Part shown: positions 7,140 to 15,667 of the stretch, piece by piece | How positions within the stretch are numbered: the stretch's first letter is position 1 | Layout of the letters: each line of letters begins with the position of its first letter | From: Streptomyces sp. WZ.A104 | GTDB lineage: Bacteria > Actinomycetota > Actinomycetes > Streptomycetales > Streptomycetaceae | Reading direction: 5' to 3' | NCBI RefSeq assembly: GCF_002382885.1 | Contig: NZ_NWVL01000061.1 | Span: 1-50,314, forward strand | DNA length: 50,314 nt | Translations under genes and position numbers: made by a program | Notes under the pieces: model-generated | What the model saw: the letters and a program-made list of their open reading frames with translations, nothing else | What the model was told of the DNA's origin: nothing | Database searches by the model: none

Positions 7140-8687
7140 GTGTCGGCCAGCACATCCCGTACGCTCCCGCCGGAGATCGCCGAGTCCGAGTCTGTGATGG
7201 CGCTCATCGAGCGGGGAAAGGCTGATGGGCAGATCGCCGGCGATGACGTGCGTCGGGCCTTCGAGGCTGACCAGATTCCGCCAACCCAGTGGAAGAACGT
7301 TCTGCGCAGCCTCAACCAGATCCTCGAGGAAGAGGGTGTGACGCTGATGGTCAGTGCCGCGGAGTCGCCGAAGCGCGCCCGCAAGAGCGTCGCAGCGAAG
7401 AGCCCGGTCAAGCGCACCGCCACCAAGACTGTCGCGGCGAAGACCGCCGTGACCAGGACCGTCGCGGCCACCGCCGCGCCGACGGCCGAGAGCGCGGGTG
7501 CGGTGGCCGATGACGCCGTCGTGGCCGCTCCGGCCAAGAAGACCGCCGCCAAGAAGACGGCTGCAAAGAAGACCGCCGCGAAGAAGACGGTGGCCAAGAA
7601 GACAGCGGCGAAGAAGTCCGGCAAGCAGGACGACGAGCTCCTCGACGGCGACGAGGCGGTCGAGGAAGTCAAGGCCGGCAAGGGCGAGGAAGAGGAGGGC
7701 GAGGGCGAGAACAAGGGCTTCGTCCTCTCCGACGACGACGATGACGACGCACCTGCCCAGCAGGTCGCCGTAGCCGGCGCCACCGCCGACCCGGTCAAGG
7801 ACTACCTGAAGCAGATCGGCAAGGTTCCCCTCCTCAACGCCGAGCAGGAGGTCGAGCTCGCCAAGCGCATCGAGGCCGGTCTCTTCGCCGAGGACAAGCT
7901 GGCGAACGCCGACAAGCTCGCGCCGAAGCTCAAGCGCGAGCTGGAGATCATCGCCGAGGACGGCCGCCGCGCCAAGAACCACCTCCTGGAGGCCAACCTC
8001 CGTCTGGTGGTCTCCCTGGCCAAGCGTTACACCGGTCGCGGCATGCTCTTCCTGGACCTGATCCAGGAGGGCAACCTCGGTCTGATCCGCGCGGTGGAGA
8101 AGTTCGACTACACCAAGGGCTACAAGTTCTCCACGTACGCCACCTGGTGGATCCGTCAGGCGATCACCCGCGCCATGGCCGACCAGGCCCGCACCATCCG
8201 CATTCCGGTGCACATGGTCGAGGTCATCAACAAGCTCGCGCGTGTGCAGCGCCAGATGCTCCAGGACCTGGGCCGTGAGCCCACCCCGGAGGAGCTGGCC
8301 AAGGAGCTCGACATGACCCCCGAGAAGGTCATCGAGGTCCAGAAATACGGCCGCGAGCCGATCTCGCTGCACACCCCGCTCGGCGAGGACGGCGACAGCG
8401 AGTTCGGTGACCTGATCGAGGACTCCGAGGCCGTCGTCCCGGCGGACGCGGTCAGCTTCACGCTCCTCCAGGAGCAGCTGCACTCGGTGCTCGACACGCT
8501 CTCCGAGCGTGAGGCCGGCGTGGTCTCGATGCGCTTCGGACTCACCGACGGTCAGCCCAAGACGCTGGACGAGATCGGCAAGGTCTACGGCGTGACGCGC
8601 GAGCGCATCCGTCAGATCGAGTCGAAGACGATGTCGAAGCTTCGCCACCCCTCGCGCTCGCAGGTTCTGCGCGACTACCTCGACTAG
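7140..8687 (+). CDS. hrdB: Principal sigma factor HrdB (RpoD/SigA)
   Basis: This 515-residue protein is the essential housekeeping sigma-70 factor. It has an N-terminal region 1.1-like part (about 1-85), a long variable linker (about 85-220) with Lys/Ala repeats and then an acidic stretch, region 1.2 from about 222 (DPVKDYLKQIGKVPLLNAEQ), region 2 with GNLGLIRAVEKFDYTKGYKF and STYATWWIRQAITRA, region 3, and region 4 ending VYGVTRERIRQIESKTMSKL RHPSRSQVLRDYLD. The GTG at 7140 is preceded by GAGAGG at 7128-7133; an in-frame TTG at 7134 lies too close to it. From region 1.2 onward the sequence appears nearly identical to S. coelicolor HrdB as I recall it, whereas the linker differs in repeat number. 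Confidence 0.97.
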   Translation: MSASTSRTLPPEIAESESVMALIERGKADGQIAGDDVRRAFEADQIPPTQWKNVLRSLNQILEEEGVTLMVSAAESPKRARKSVAAKSPVKRTATKTVAAKTAVTRTVAATAAPTAESAGAVADDAVVAAPAKKTAAKKTAAKKTAAKKTVAKKTAAKKSGKQDDELLDGDEAVEEVKAGKGEEEEGEGENKGFVLSDDDDDDAPAQQVAVAGATADPVKDYLKQIGKVPLLNAEQEVELAKRIEAGLFAEDKLANADKLAPKLKRELEIIAEDGRRAKNHLLEANLRLVVSLAKRYTGRGMLFLDLIQEGNLGLIRAVEKFDYTKGYKFSTYATWWIRQAITRAMADQARTIRIPVHMVEVINKLARVQRQMLQDLGREPTPEELAKELDMTPEKVIEVQKYGREPISLHTPLGEDGDSEFGDLIEDSEAVVPADAVSFTLLQEQLHSVLDTLSEREAGVVSMRFGLTDGQPKTLDEIGKVYGVTRERIRQIESKTMSKLRHPSRSQVLRDYLD

Positions 8688-8743
8688 GAGTCGCGAGTAC
8701 CTCGGTCGAGCGCGAGGACGGCCGAGCACGAGAACGACCGGCC

Positions 8744-8778
8744 GAGGGCCCGGAACCCCCCAGGGGATCCGGGCCCTC
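8744..8778 (+). terminator. Terminator after hrdB
   Basis: GAGGGCCCGGA at 8744-8754 pairs perfectly with TCCGGGCCCTC at 8768-8778, and further C-G pairing is possible inside the loop. It lies 56 nt after the HrdB stop. Confidence 0.8.
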
Positions 8779-8858
8779 CGGCGTGTCCTCGGGTGCGGAC
8801 AGCGGGAGCCTGGATCACGCTGGGTGGATTGTCTTTCACCTCAGCGTCAGGAGCCTCC

Positions 8859-9689
8859 ATGCCCCGTTCCGTAGTCCGTGCTCTGACCGGGGTGCTGGCC
8901 CTGGCCGCCGCGACGGCCGTGCTGCCGCTCGCCTCCCCTGCCCCGGCAGCCGCGGACAGCATCATCGTCGGCGGGCAGCCCACACCCGTGGCGGACAGCC
9001 CCTGGGTGGTGGCCCTGTCGAGCCGTGACAGGTTCGGGGGAGCGCGGTCCGGCCAGTTCTGCGGCGGGGTCGCCGTGGCGCCCACGAAGATCCTGACGGT
9101 CGCCCACTGTCTGGGTGACGAGGCGCTCGGCGGACCGGCGAACCGGGTGAAGGACCTGCTGGTCATCTCGGGGCGCGAGCGGCTGAGCGATTCCGGCGGA
9201 CTGGAGACCCCGGTCCGGGACATCTGGGTGAATCCGGCGTACGACCCCGGCTCCAACGCCGGCGACCTCGCGGTGCTGACCCTGGCCCGGGCGCTGCCCA
9301 GGAGCAGCGTCATCCCGATGGCGCGGGCCGGGGACGCCGCCTACCGGGCCGGGACGGCCGCCGACGTCTACGGGTGGGGTGACACGACGGGCAGCGGCAC
9401 CTACTCCTCCGTACTGCGCTCCGCGCGGGTCCATGTCCTGCCGGACCGCGACTGCGCGCGAGCCTACCCGGGCGGCAGGGAGGGTACGTACGACGCCTCG
9501 GCGATGCTCTGCGCGGGCGAACCCGTGGGGGGCCGGGACGCGTGCCAGGGGGACAGCGGAGGGCCGCTGGTGGCCCGTGGGCGGCTCGTCGGCCTGGTGT
9601 CATGGGGCAGCGGCTGCGGCCGGGCGGGCAGCCCCGGGGTGTACACGCGGGTCTCGGCCGCCCTGGAGTGGGCCGCGGGCCGCATCTGA
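8859..9689 (+). CDS. Secreted trypsin-like serine protease (S1A)
   Basis: The 276-residue precursor has a signal peptide (basic MPRSVVR, a hydrophobic core to about 25, likely cleavage near residue 33 after ASPAPAAA). The mature enzyme starts close to IIVGG, which resembles the activated N-terminus of trypsins. The catalytic triad is His83 (TVAHC), Asp136 (GDLAVL) and Ser233 (QGDSGGP). Asp227, six residues before the serine, occupies the trypsin S1 position and predicts cleavage after Arg or Lys. Six cysteines suit three disulfides. The ATG at 8859 is chosen over an upstream in-frame start at 8793 because AGGAG (8849-8853) precedes it and the signal peptide begins there. It is exported and probably processes extracellular proteins. 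Confidence 0.9.
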   Translation: MPRSVVRALTGVLALAAATAVLPLASPAPAAADSIIVGGQPTPVADSPWVVALSSRDRFGGARSGQFCGGVAVAPTKILTVAHCLGDEALGGPANRVKDLLVISGRERLSDSGGLETPVRDIWVNPAYDPGSNAGDLAVLTLARALPRSSVIPMARAGDAAYRAGTAADVYGWGDTTGSGTYSSVLRSARVHVLPDRDCARAYPGGREGTYDASAMLCAGEPVGGRDACQGDSGGPLVARGRLVGLVSWGSGCGRAGSPGVYTRVSAALEWAAGRI

Positions 9690-9764
9690 AGCGGCCCGCC
9701 CGGCGCGGAGACGGCGAGAACTGCGGATACGCGGGGACGGTGAGAGCCGCGGATACGACGAGAA

Positions 9765-9796
9765 CGGGCGGCTTCCCCCGGTGGGGGAGCCGCCCG
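9765..9796. terminator. Bidirectional terminator between protease and small zinc-ribbon gene
   Basis: GGGCGGCTTCCCCC (9766-9779) pairs with GGGGGAGCCGCCC (9783-9795) with one bulge and a 3-nt loop. It lies between two convergent genes and can serve both. Confidence 0.75.
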
Positions 9797-9842
9797 TCGG
9801 CTGGTCCTGGACCAGCCCCTGGCTCGTCGTGGATGCGAGGTG

Positions 9843-10076
9843 TCAGTGTTGGTCCTCGTCGGCGGCGGCCGTCTGCACGGCGGTGAGCCGATCCGTCTCA
9901 TCCTGTATTTCCGCGGCGATCTTCTTGAGTTCCGGCTCGAACTTGCGTCCGTGGTGGGCGCAGAAAAGCAGTTCACCGCCGCTGATCAGGACGACGCGCA
10001 GATAGGCCTGGGCGCCGCAACGGTCACAGCGGTCTGCTGCGGTCAGCGGGCTCGCGGGGGTCAGAACAGTAGTCAC
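9843..10076 (-). CDS. Small DUF7455-type putative zinc-binding protein
   Basis: The 77-residue protein has paired metal-ligand-like residues: Cys17 and Cys20 (RCDRCG), then Cys39 with His41/His42 (FCAHHGRKFE). The C-terminal half is a charged helix. This pattern matches a small conserved actinobacterial family (DUF7455) of unknown function commonly found next to parE. The GTG at 10076 is preceded on the minus strand by AGAAGAGG. It is divergent from parE across a 447-nt gap. Confidence 0.75.
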   Translation of the reverse strand: MTTVLTPASPLTAADRCDRCGAQAYLRVVLISGGELLFCAHHGRKFEPELKKIAAEIQDETDRLTAVQTAAADEDQH

Positions 10077-10332
10077 GTCGCCTCTTCTCTAGCTCGACGA
10101 GCTGTCGTACCAGGGTCAACATCCAACCAGGCCGAAAACGTTCCCGCTCGTGGCTTTTCTTCGAAACTTCTTCTCGGTGTGGCTGTCTGTTGCCGGTTGG
10201 CGGCGAATGTGCCGTATGCGGAGCGCTACGGTTTCGCATTGCTTGTCTTGGGGGTGTGTCCCGCCGGCCGGCTTGCCGGTTTGTTCATGAGGACGTGCCC
10301 GGAGCCTAAATGGTTCATGCGTCGAAGGGAAC

Positions 10333-10348
10333 GTGATGTGCACGTCAC
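10333..10348. promoter_or_regulatory. Near-perfect palindrome upstream of parE
   Basis: GTGATGTGCACGTCAC has GTGA/TCAC arms around a central GTGCAC, with one mismatched pair. It lies in the 447-nt divergent gap 10077-10523, about 190 nt before the parE start, followed by a possible -10 TAGCAT near 10395. It could be an operator; nothing else in this gap can be supported. Confidence 0.35.
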
Positions 10349-10523
10349 TCCAACGAATGATCGAACATCCATGCGAGCCTGGATGAGGCTCGACTAGCAT
10401 GAGGATTCCCCGAGGGTGGCGTTACAACCGCTCTACCAGGCCTCTGTAGGCTCTCAGCGGCAACCGAAGCCCAGCCCGATACCCACCGGGGCCCCAGATG
10501 AAATTCAGCGAGGAGCGAACCGC

Positions 10524-12650
10524 GTGACCGCCGAAACGTCCGTGCCGTCCACCGCGATGCTGGCCGCAGCAGGCGGCGACCGGGACAGCTCCAACTACAC
10601 CGCGCGGCACCTCCTCGTCCTCGAAGGGCTGGAGGCCGTCCGCAAGCGCCCCGGGATGTACATCGGGTCCACCGACAGCCGCGGTCTCATGCACTGCCTC
10701 TGGGAGATCATCGACAACTCCGTCGACGAGGCGCTGGGCGGCTACTGCGACCAGATCGAGGTCATCCTCCACGACGACGCCTCCGTGGAGGTCCGGGACA
10801 ACGGCCGCGGCATCCCGGTCGACGTCGAGCCCAAGACCGGGCTCTCCGGCATCGAGGTCGTCATGACCAAGCTGCATGCCGGAGGCAAGTTCGGCGGCGG
10901 CTCCTACGCGGCCTCCGGGGGCCTCCACGGCGTCGGCGCCTCCGTGGTCAACGCACTCTCCGCCCGCCTGGACGTCGAGGTCGACCGCAACAGCGCGACC
11001 CACTCCATCAGCTTCCGGCGCGGCGTCCCCGGCATGTTCACCGAGCAGGGGCCGGACAGCCCGTTCGACCCGGCCAACGGCCTGCGCAAGGGCAAGCGCG
11101 TCCCCAAGACCCGCACGGGTACCCGGGTGCGGTACTGGGCGGACCGCCAGATCTTCCTCAAGGACGCCAAGCTCAACCTGGAGACGCTCTACCAGCGGGC
11201 CCGCCAGACGGCCTTCCTCGTCCCCGGCCTCACGATCATCGTCCGCGACGAGCGGGGGCTCGACGGCGAGGGCAAGACCGAAGAGACGTTCCGTTTCGAC
11301 GGCGGCATCAGCGAGTTCTGCGAGTACCTCGCCCAGGACAAGGCCGTCTGCGACGTCCAGCGGCTGACCGGCACGGGCACCTTCAAGGAGACCGTTCCCG
11401 TCCTCGACGACCTCGGCCACATGACCGCCACCGAGGTCACCCGCGAGCTCGGCGTCGACATCGCGCTGCGCTGGGGCACCGGCTACGACACCACCGTCCG
11501 GTCCTTCGTCAACATCATCGCCACCCCCAAGGGCGGCACCCACGTCAGCGGCTTCGAGCGCTCCCTCACCAAGACGGTGAACGAGGCGCTGCGCTCCGCG
11601 AAGATGCTGCGGGTCGCCGAGGACGACGTCGTCAAGGACGACGCCCTCGAAGGGCTCACGGCCGTCGTCACCGTACGGCTGGCGGAGCCGCAGTTCGAGG
11701 GGCAGACCAAGGAGGTGCTCGGCACCTCGGCGGCCAACCGGATCGTGGCCAACGTGGTCGCCAAGGAGCTCAAGGCCTTCCTGACCTCCACCAAGCGGGA
11801 TGCCAAGGCCCAGGCCCGGGCGGTCCTGGAGAAGGCGGTCGCCGCCGCCCGCACCCGGATCGCGGCCCGGCAGCACAAGGACGCCCAGCGGCGCAAGACC
11901 GCGCTGGAATCCTCCTCGCTGCCCGCCAAGCTCGCCGACTGCCGCAGCGACGACGTCGAGCGCAGTGAGCTCTTCATCGTCGAGGGCGACTCGGCGCTCG
12001 GCACCGCCAAGCTGGCCCGGAACAGCGAGTTCCAGGCGCTGCTGCCGATCCGCGGAAAGATCCTCAACGTACAGAAGTCGTCCGTCTCGGACATGCTCAA
12101 GAACGCCGAGTGCGGTGCGATCATCCAGGTCATAGGAGCCGGGTCCGGGCGGACCTTCGACATCGACGCCGCGCGCTACGGGAAGATCGTCCTGCTGGTG
12201 GACGCCGACGTCGACGGCGCCCACATCCGCTGCCTGCTGCTGACCCTCTTCCAGCGCTACATGCGCCCGATGGTCGAGGCCGGACGGGTCTTCGCCGCGG
12301 TGCCGCCGCTCCACCGGATCGAGCTGGTCCAGCCCAAGAAGGGGCAGGACAAGTACGTCTACACCTACTCCGACAGCGAGCTGCGCCAGACCCTCCTGGA
12401 GTTCCAGCGCAAGAACGTCCGGATCAAGGAGTCGATCCAGCGCTACAAGGGCCTGGGCGAGATGGACGCCGACCAGCTGGCCGAGACGACGATGGACCCG
12501 CGCCACCGCACCCTGCGGCGCATCAACATCGGGGACCTGGAATCCTCCGAGCAGGTCTTCGACCTGCTGATGGGCAACGAGGTCGCGCCCCGCAAGGAGT
12601 TCATCACCAGCTCGGCGGCCACCCTGGACCGCTCGCGCATCGACGCCTGA
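10524..12650 (+). CDS. parE: DNA topoisomerase IV subunit B, ParE (GyrB-like)
   Basis: This 708-residue type IIA topoisomerase ATPase subunit has a GHKL domain with the ATP/Mg ligands in EIIDNSVDEA (about 61-70) and the motif DNGRGIP. The transducer domain contains the lysine-bearing QTKEVLGT, and the TOPRIM domain has EGDSALGTAK and DADVDGAHI. The C-terminal tail ends in a short hydrophilic segment. With ParC (encoded at 19090-21543 on the other strand) it would decatenate daughter chromosomes; Streptomyces gyrB proper lies near oriC, so this is the ParE paralogue. The frame opens at 10416, but AGGAG at 10511-10515 places the start at GTG 10524. It is a target of aminocoumarins. Confidence 0.93.
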   Translation: MTAETSVPSTAMLAAAGGDRDSSNYTARHLLVLEGLEAVRKRPGMYIGSTDSRGLMHCLWEIIDNSVDEALGGYCDQIEVILHDDASVEVRDNGRGIPVDVEPKTGLSGIEVVMTKLHAGGKFGGGSYAASGGLHGVGASVVNALSARLDVEVDRNSATHSISFRRGVPGMFTEQGPDSPFDPANGLRKGKRVPKTRTGTRVRYWADRQIFLKDAKLNLETLYQRARQTAFLVPGLTIIVRDERGLDGEGKTEETFRFDGGISEFCEYLAQDKAVCDVQRLTGTGTFKETVPVLDDLGHMTATEVTRELGVDIALRWGTGYDTTVRSFVNIIATPKGGTHVSGFERSLTKTVNEALRSAKMLRVAEDDVVKDDALEGLTAVVTVRLAEPQFEGQTKEVLGTSAANRIVANVVAKELKAFLTSTKRDAKAQARAVLEKAVAAARTRIAARQHKDAQRRKTALESSSLPAKLADCRSDDVERSELFIVEGDSALGTAKLARNSEFQALLPIRGKILNVQKSSVSDMLKNAECGAIIQVIGAGSGRTFDIDAARYGKIVLLVDADVDGAHIRCLLLTLFQRYMRPMVEAGRVFAAVPPLHRIELVQPKKGQDKYVYTYSDSELRQTLLEFQRKNVRIKESIQRYKGLGEMDADQLAETTMDPRHRTLRRINIGDLESSEQVFDLLMGNEVAPRKEFITSSAATLDRSRIDA

Positions 12651-12663
12651 CCCTCGTGGGTCC

Positions 12664-12704
12664 GCCCGGCCCCCGCTCCCGGACCACCGGGGCGGGGGCC
12701 GGGC
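12664..12704 (+). terminator. Terminator after parE
   Basis: GCCCGGCCCCCGC (12664-12676) pairs perfectly with its complement at 12692-12704 (13 bp, 15-nt loop), starting 14 nt after the ParE stop. Confidence 0.8.
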
Positions 12705-12847
12705 GTGTTCCCGGGATTCGCGCAGCCGTCCGGGACTTCTGTCACCTGAAGGGGTGAAGCCGGGCGAATGGCGCGCCGGGGATCTTCCCGAGCGGCCCAT
12801 GGTTGGGTATGCGGCCGAAGGGGTCCGTGGACCAGGGGAGTTGCGCG

Positions 12848-13339
12848 GTGGAGAAGGAAGCAGGGCCGAAGGCCGCAGGAGTGCGGCTCGACGACCCGTG
12901 GGACGACGTGCCGGTCTCGGGCTGGGGCGACGAGGACGGCGCGGCGGGGCCGGATGCGGCCCCCAGCGCGGCCGACATCTATCTGGAAGTGCACCGCAGC
13001 GCCGCCTTCCGCGAGGTGCGCCGCCGCTACCGCCGCTTCGTGGTGCCCGCCGCCCTCGCCTTCCTCCTCTGGTATCTCGCCTACGTCGTCGCCGCGACCA
13101 GTGCGCCCGAGCTGATGGCCCGCCCGGTCGTCGGCGCGGTCAATGTGGCGATGGTGGCTGGGCTCGGCCAGTTCCTCACCACCTTCCTGCTGACCTGGGC
13201 GTACGCACGGCACGCGCGGCTCCGCAGGGACCGGGCCGCACTCGACCTGCGGTGGGACACCCAGGAGATGACGAGGGGACTCGGACAGAACATGGCCAGA
13301 GGCCTGGGCCAGGAGATGACGAGGGGGCCCGTACGTTGA
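12848..13339 (+). CDS. DUF485 membrane protein, symporter partner
   Basis: The 163-residue protein has a hydrophilic N-terminus, a DUF485-type core at about 40-130 with two membrane helices (VVPAALAFLLWYLAYVVAAT and VVGAVNVAMVAGLGQFLTTF), and a C-terminal tail with the repeated GLGQ-MARGLGQEMTRG pattern. DUF485 proteins are encoded next to acetate/pyruvate-type sodium:solute symporters and are probably small subunits or regulators of them. The stop overlaps the next start (TTGA), so the two are translationally coupled. The GTG at 12848 has GGGGAG at 12835-12840; the frame also opens at 12803, but without a better ribosome binding site. Confidence 0.82.
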   Translation: MEKEAGPKAAGVRLDDPWDDVPVSGWGDEDGAAGPDAAPSAADIYLEVHRSAAFREVRRRYRRFVVPAALAFLLWYLAYVVAATSAPELMARPVVGAVNVAMVAGLGQFLTTFLLTWAYARHARLRRDRAALDLRWDTQEMTRGLGQNMARGLGQEMTRGPVR

Positions 13340-14928
13340 GAGGCGACCACCAGACACTGGCCCTGCTCCTGTTCAGCGCGTTCGTCGCGGTGACGCTCTT
13401 CATCACCACCTGGGTCAGCCGCAACCGGCAGGGCTCCGCCGAGGAGTTCTACGCCGGCGGACGGCTGTTCTCGCCCATGGAGAACGGATTCGCCATCGCG
13501 GGCGACTACATGTCGGCGGCCTCCTTCCTCGGGATCTCCGGCCTGATCGCACTCTTCGGCTACGACGGCATGCTCTACTCCGTCGGCTTCCTCGTCGCCT
13601 GGCTGGTGGTCCTGCTGCTCGTCGCCGAACTGGTCCGCAACTGCGGCCGGTTCACCATCGCCGACGTTGTCGCCGCGCGGATGGCGGAGCGCCCGGTGCG
13701 CACCGCGCTCGGCACCTCGTCCGTCACCGTCTCCGTGCTCTACCTCGTCGCCCAGATGGTCGGCGCGGGCTCCCTGGTGGCCCTGCTGCTCGGCGGGACG
13801 AGCGGCACCGCCCGGTCCTGGACGGTCGTCGGCGTCGGCGCGCTCATGGTGGTCTACGTGTCGTTCGGCGGCATGCGTGCCACCACCTGGATCCAGATCG
13901 TCAAGGCGGTCCTGCTGATGGCCGGGGCCGTAACCCTCACGGCCCTCGTCCTGGTCCACTTCCGCGGTGACATCAACAGCCTGCTGAACACCGCCGCCGA
14001 ACGCAGCGGCCACGGCAAGGACTTCCTCGCCCCGGGCCTCCGCTACGGCGGCGACTGGACCTCCCGCTTCGACTTCATCAGCCTGGGCGTCGCCCTGGTC
14101 CTCGGCACGGCGGGGCTGCCGCACATCCTGTCGCGCTTCTACACCGTGCCGACCGCCCGCGCCGCCCGCCGGTCGGTGGTCTGGTCCATCGGCCTCATCG
14201 GCAGCTTCTACCTGATGACGATCGTGCTCGGGTTCGGCGCCGCCGCCCTCGTCGGCTCCGCCGAGGTCCGCGCCTCGAACGGGGCCGGCAACACCGCCGT
14301 CCCGCTGCTCGCCCTGAACCTGGGCGGAGGCGAGGGTTCCACCGGCGGAACGGTTCTCTTCGCCGTGGTCGCCGCCATCGCCTTCGCCACGATCCTGGCC
14401 GTCGTCGCCGGGATCACGCTCGCCTCCTCCGCCTCCGTCGCCCATGACCTCTACGCCTCGCTCCACCGCCCGGGGCGCAAGCAGTACGGCGAGGTGGCCG
14501 TGGCACGCGTGGCCGCCGCGGTCATCGGCGTGGTGGCGATCGGCCTCGGCCTGCTCGCCCAGGATCTGAACGTCGCCTTCCTGGTGGGCCTCGCCTTCGC
14601 CGTGGCCGCGTCGGCGAACCTCCCGGCCCTGCTCTACTCCCTGTTCTGGCGCGGCTTCACCACCCGGGGCGCGGTCTGGGCGGTGTACGGGGGCCTGATC
14701 CCGGCGGTCGTCCTGGTCCTGGTCTCACCCGTCGTCTCGGGCAGCCCCACGTCCCTGTTCCCCGGAGCCGACTTCCAGCTCTTCCCGCTGGAGAATCCGG
14801 GCCTCGTCTCGATCCCCCTCGGCTTCCTGGCGGGCTGGCTCGGTACGGTCACCTCGCGCGAGAAGCCGGACGCGGCCAAGCACGCCGAGACGGAGGTCCG
14901 GGCGCTGACGGGGGCGGGCGCGGCGTAG
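13336..14928 (+). CDS. Sodium:solute symporter (SSS family, ActP-like)
   Basis: The 530-residue membrane protein has about 13 hydrophobic segments. Its early sequence, RQGSAEEFYAGGRLFSPMEN then GFAIAGDYMSAASFLGISGL, is characteristic of the cation-acetate symporter branch of the SSS family (acetate, pyruvate or other small monocarboxylates). Further SSS motifs include GTAGLPHILSRFYTVPTARA. The TTG at 13336 overlaps the stop of the DUF485 gene and is preceded by GAGGGGG; this gives the usual family length. Transport is driven by the sodium or proton gradient. The convergent two-component system 65 nt away is of the carboxylate-sensing type and is a plausible regulator. Confidence 0.87.
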   Translation: MRGDHQTLALLLFSAFVAVTLFITTWVSRNRQGSAEEFYAGGRLFSPMENGFAIAGDYMSAASFLGISGLIALFGYDGMLYSVGFLVAWLVVLLLVAELVRNCGRFTIADVVAARMAERPVRTALGTSSVTVSVLYLVAQMVGAGSLVALLLGGTSGTARSWTVVGVGALMVVYVSFGGMRATTWIQIVKAVLLMAGAVTLTALVLVHFRGDINSLLNTAAERSGHGKDFLAPGLRYGGDWTSRFDFISLGVALVLGTAGLPHILSRFYTVPTARAARRSVVWSIGLIGSFYLMTIVLGFGAAALVGSAEVRASNGAGNTAVPLLALNLGGGEGSTGGTVLFAVVAAIAFATILAVVAGITLASSASVAHDLYASLHRPGRKQYGEVAVARVAAAVIGVVAIGLGLLAQDLNVAFLVGLAFAVAASANLPALLYSLFWRGFTTRGAVWAVYGGLIPAVVLVLVSPVVSGSPTSLFPGADFQLFPLENPGLVSIPLGFLAGWLGTVTSREKPDAAKHAETEVRALTGAGAA

Positions 14929-14992
14929 GGCGGGGCCGGACGGGCCGGCCCGACCGCCGGGCAGGGCTCAACCCGGGGACCAGCGAGGGGCT

Positions 14993-15667
14993 TCAGCCCG
15001 CGGACCAGGCGTAGCGGTGTTCCGGGCGGCCCGTCTCGCCGTAACGAAGCGTCAGCCGAACCTTGCCGGTGCGCTCCAGCAGTTTCAGATAGCGCTGGGC
15101 CGTCTGCCGGCTCATTCCGGCGCTGTCCGCGATCTCCTGAGCCGAGAGAGGGCCATCGGCGCCGCGCAGGGCCTGCCTCACGAGTCCGGCGGTGGTGGGG
15201 GAGTGGCCCTTGGGGAGGTCCGGCTCGCCCGCCGCCCACAGCGCCCCGAACAGCCGGTCGACCTCGGCCTGTTCGGCCTCCCCACCCCCGTCGAGCGCCT
15301 GCCGCAGGGCGGCGTACGCCTCCAGCTTGGAGCGCAGGCCCGCGTACGTGAACGGCTTCACCAGGTACTGGAGCGCGCCGTGCCGCATCGCGTCCTGCAC
15401 GGTGGCCACATCGCGCGCGGCGGTCACCATGATCACGTCGACCTGACGGCCGAGGCGGCGCAGTTCCCGTACGACGGCGAGGCCGTTGCGGTCGGGGAGG
15501 TAGTGGTCCAGCAGGATCAGGTCCACCGGGACCTCCTCGACCCCGGCCAGCGCCTCGGCGGCCGAGTGGGCCCGCGCGGTCACCCGGAAGCCGGGGACCT
15601 TGGCGACGTACGCCGCGTTGATCTGTGCCACCCGGACGTCGTCGTCCACGATCAGCACCTGGATCAC
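14993..15667 (-). CDS. Response regulator of the CitB/DcuR type
   Basis: The protein has 224 residues. The receiver domain (about 1-120) has the acidic pocket DDD at 8-10 and the phospho-acceptor Asp54 (LILLDHYLPD), plus KPFTYAGL. The C-terminal part (about 150-224) has a helix-turn-helix, SAQEIADSAGMSRQTAQRYL, of the CitB/DcuR family. Its ATG overlaps the stop of the upstream kinase gene by 4 nt, so kinase and regulator are translated together. Regulators of this family respond to extracellular di- or tricarboxylates. The adjacent symporter on the other strand is a natural target (inference). Confidence 0.88.
   Translation of the reverse strand: MIQVLIVDDDVRVAQINAAYVAKVPGFRVTARAHSAAEALAGVEEVPVDLILLDHYLPDRNGLAVVRELRRLGRQVDVIMVTAARDVATVQDAMRHGALQYLVKPFTYAGLRSKLEAYAALRQALDGGGEAEQAEVDRLFGALWAAGEPDLPKGHSPTTAGLVRQALRGADGPLSAQEIADSAGMSRQTAQRYLKLLERTGKVRLTLRYGETGRPEHRYAWSAG

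Noticed and set aside
10355..10378. LexA/SOS-box-like sequence upstream of parE
   Set aside because: TCGAACATCCATGCGAG has only one good half (GAAC). The second half should be GTTC and is not, so it does not meet the actinobacterial SOS-box pattern.
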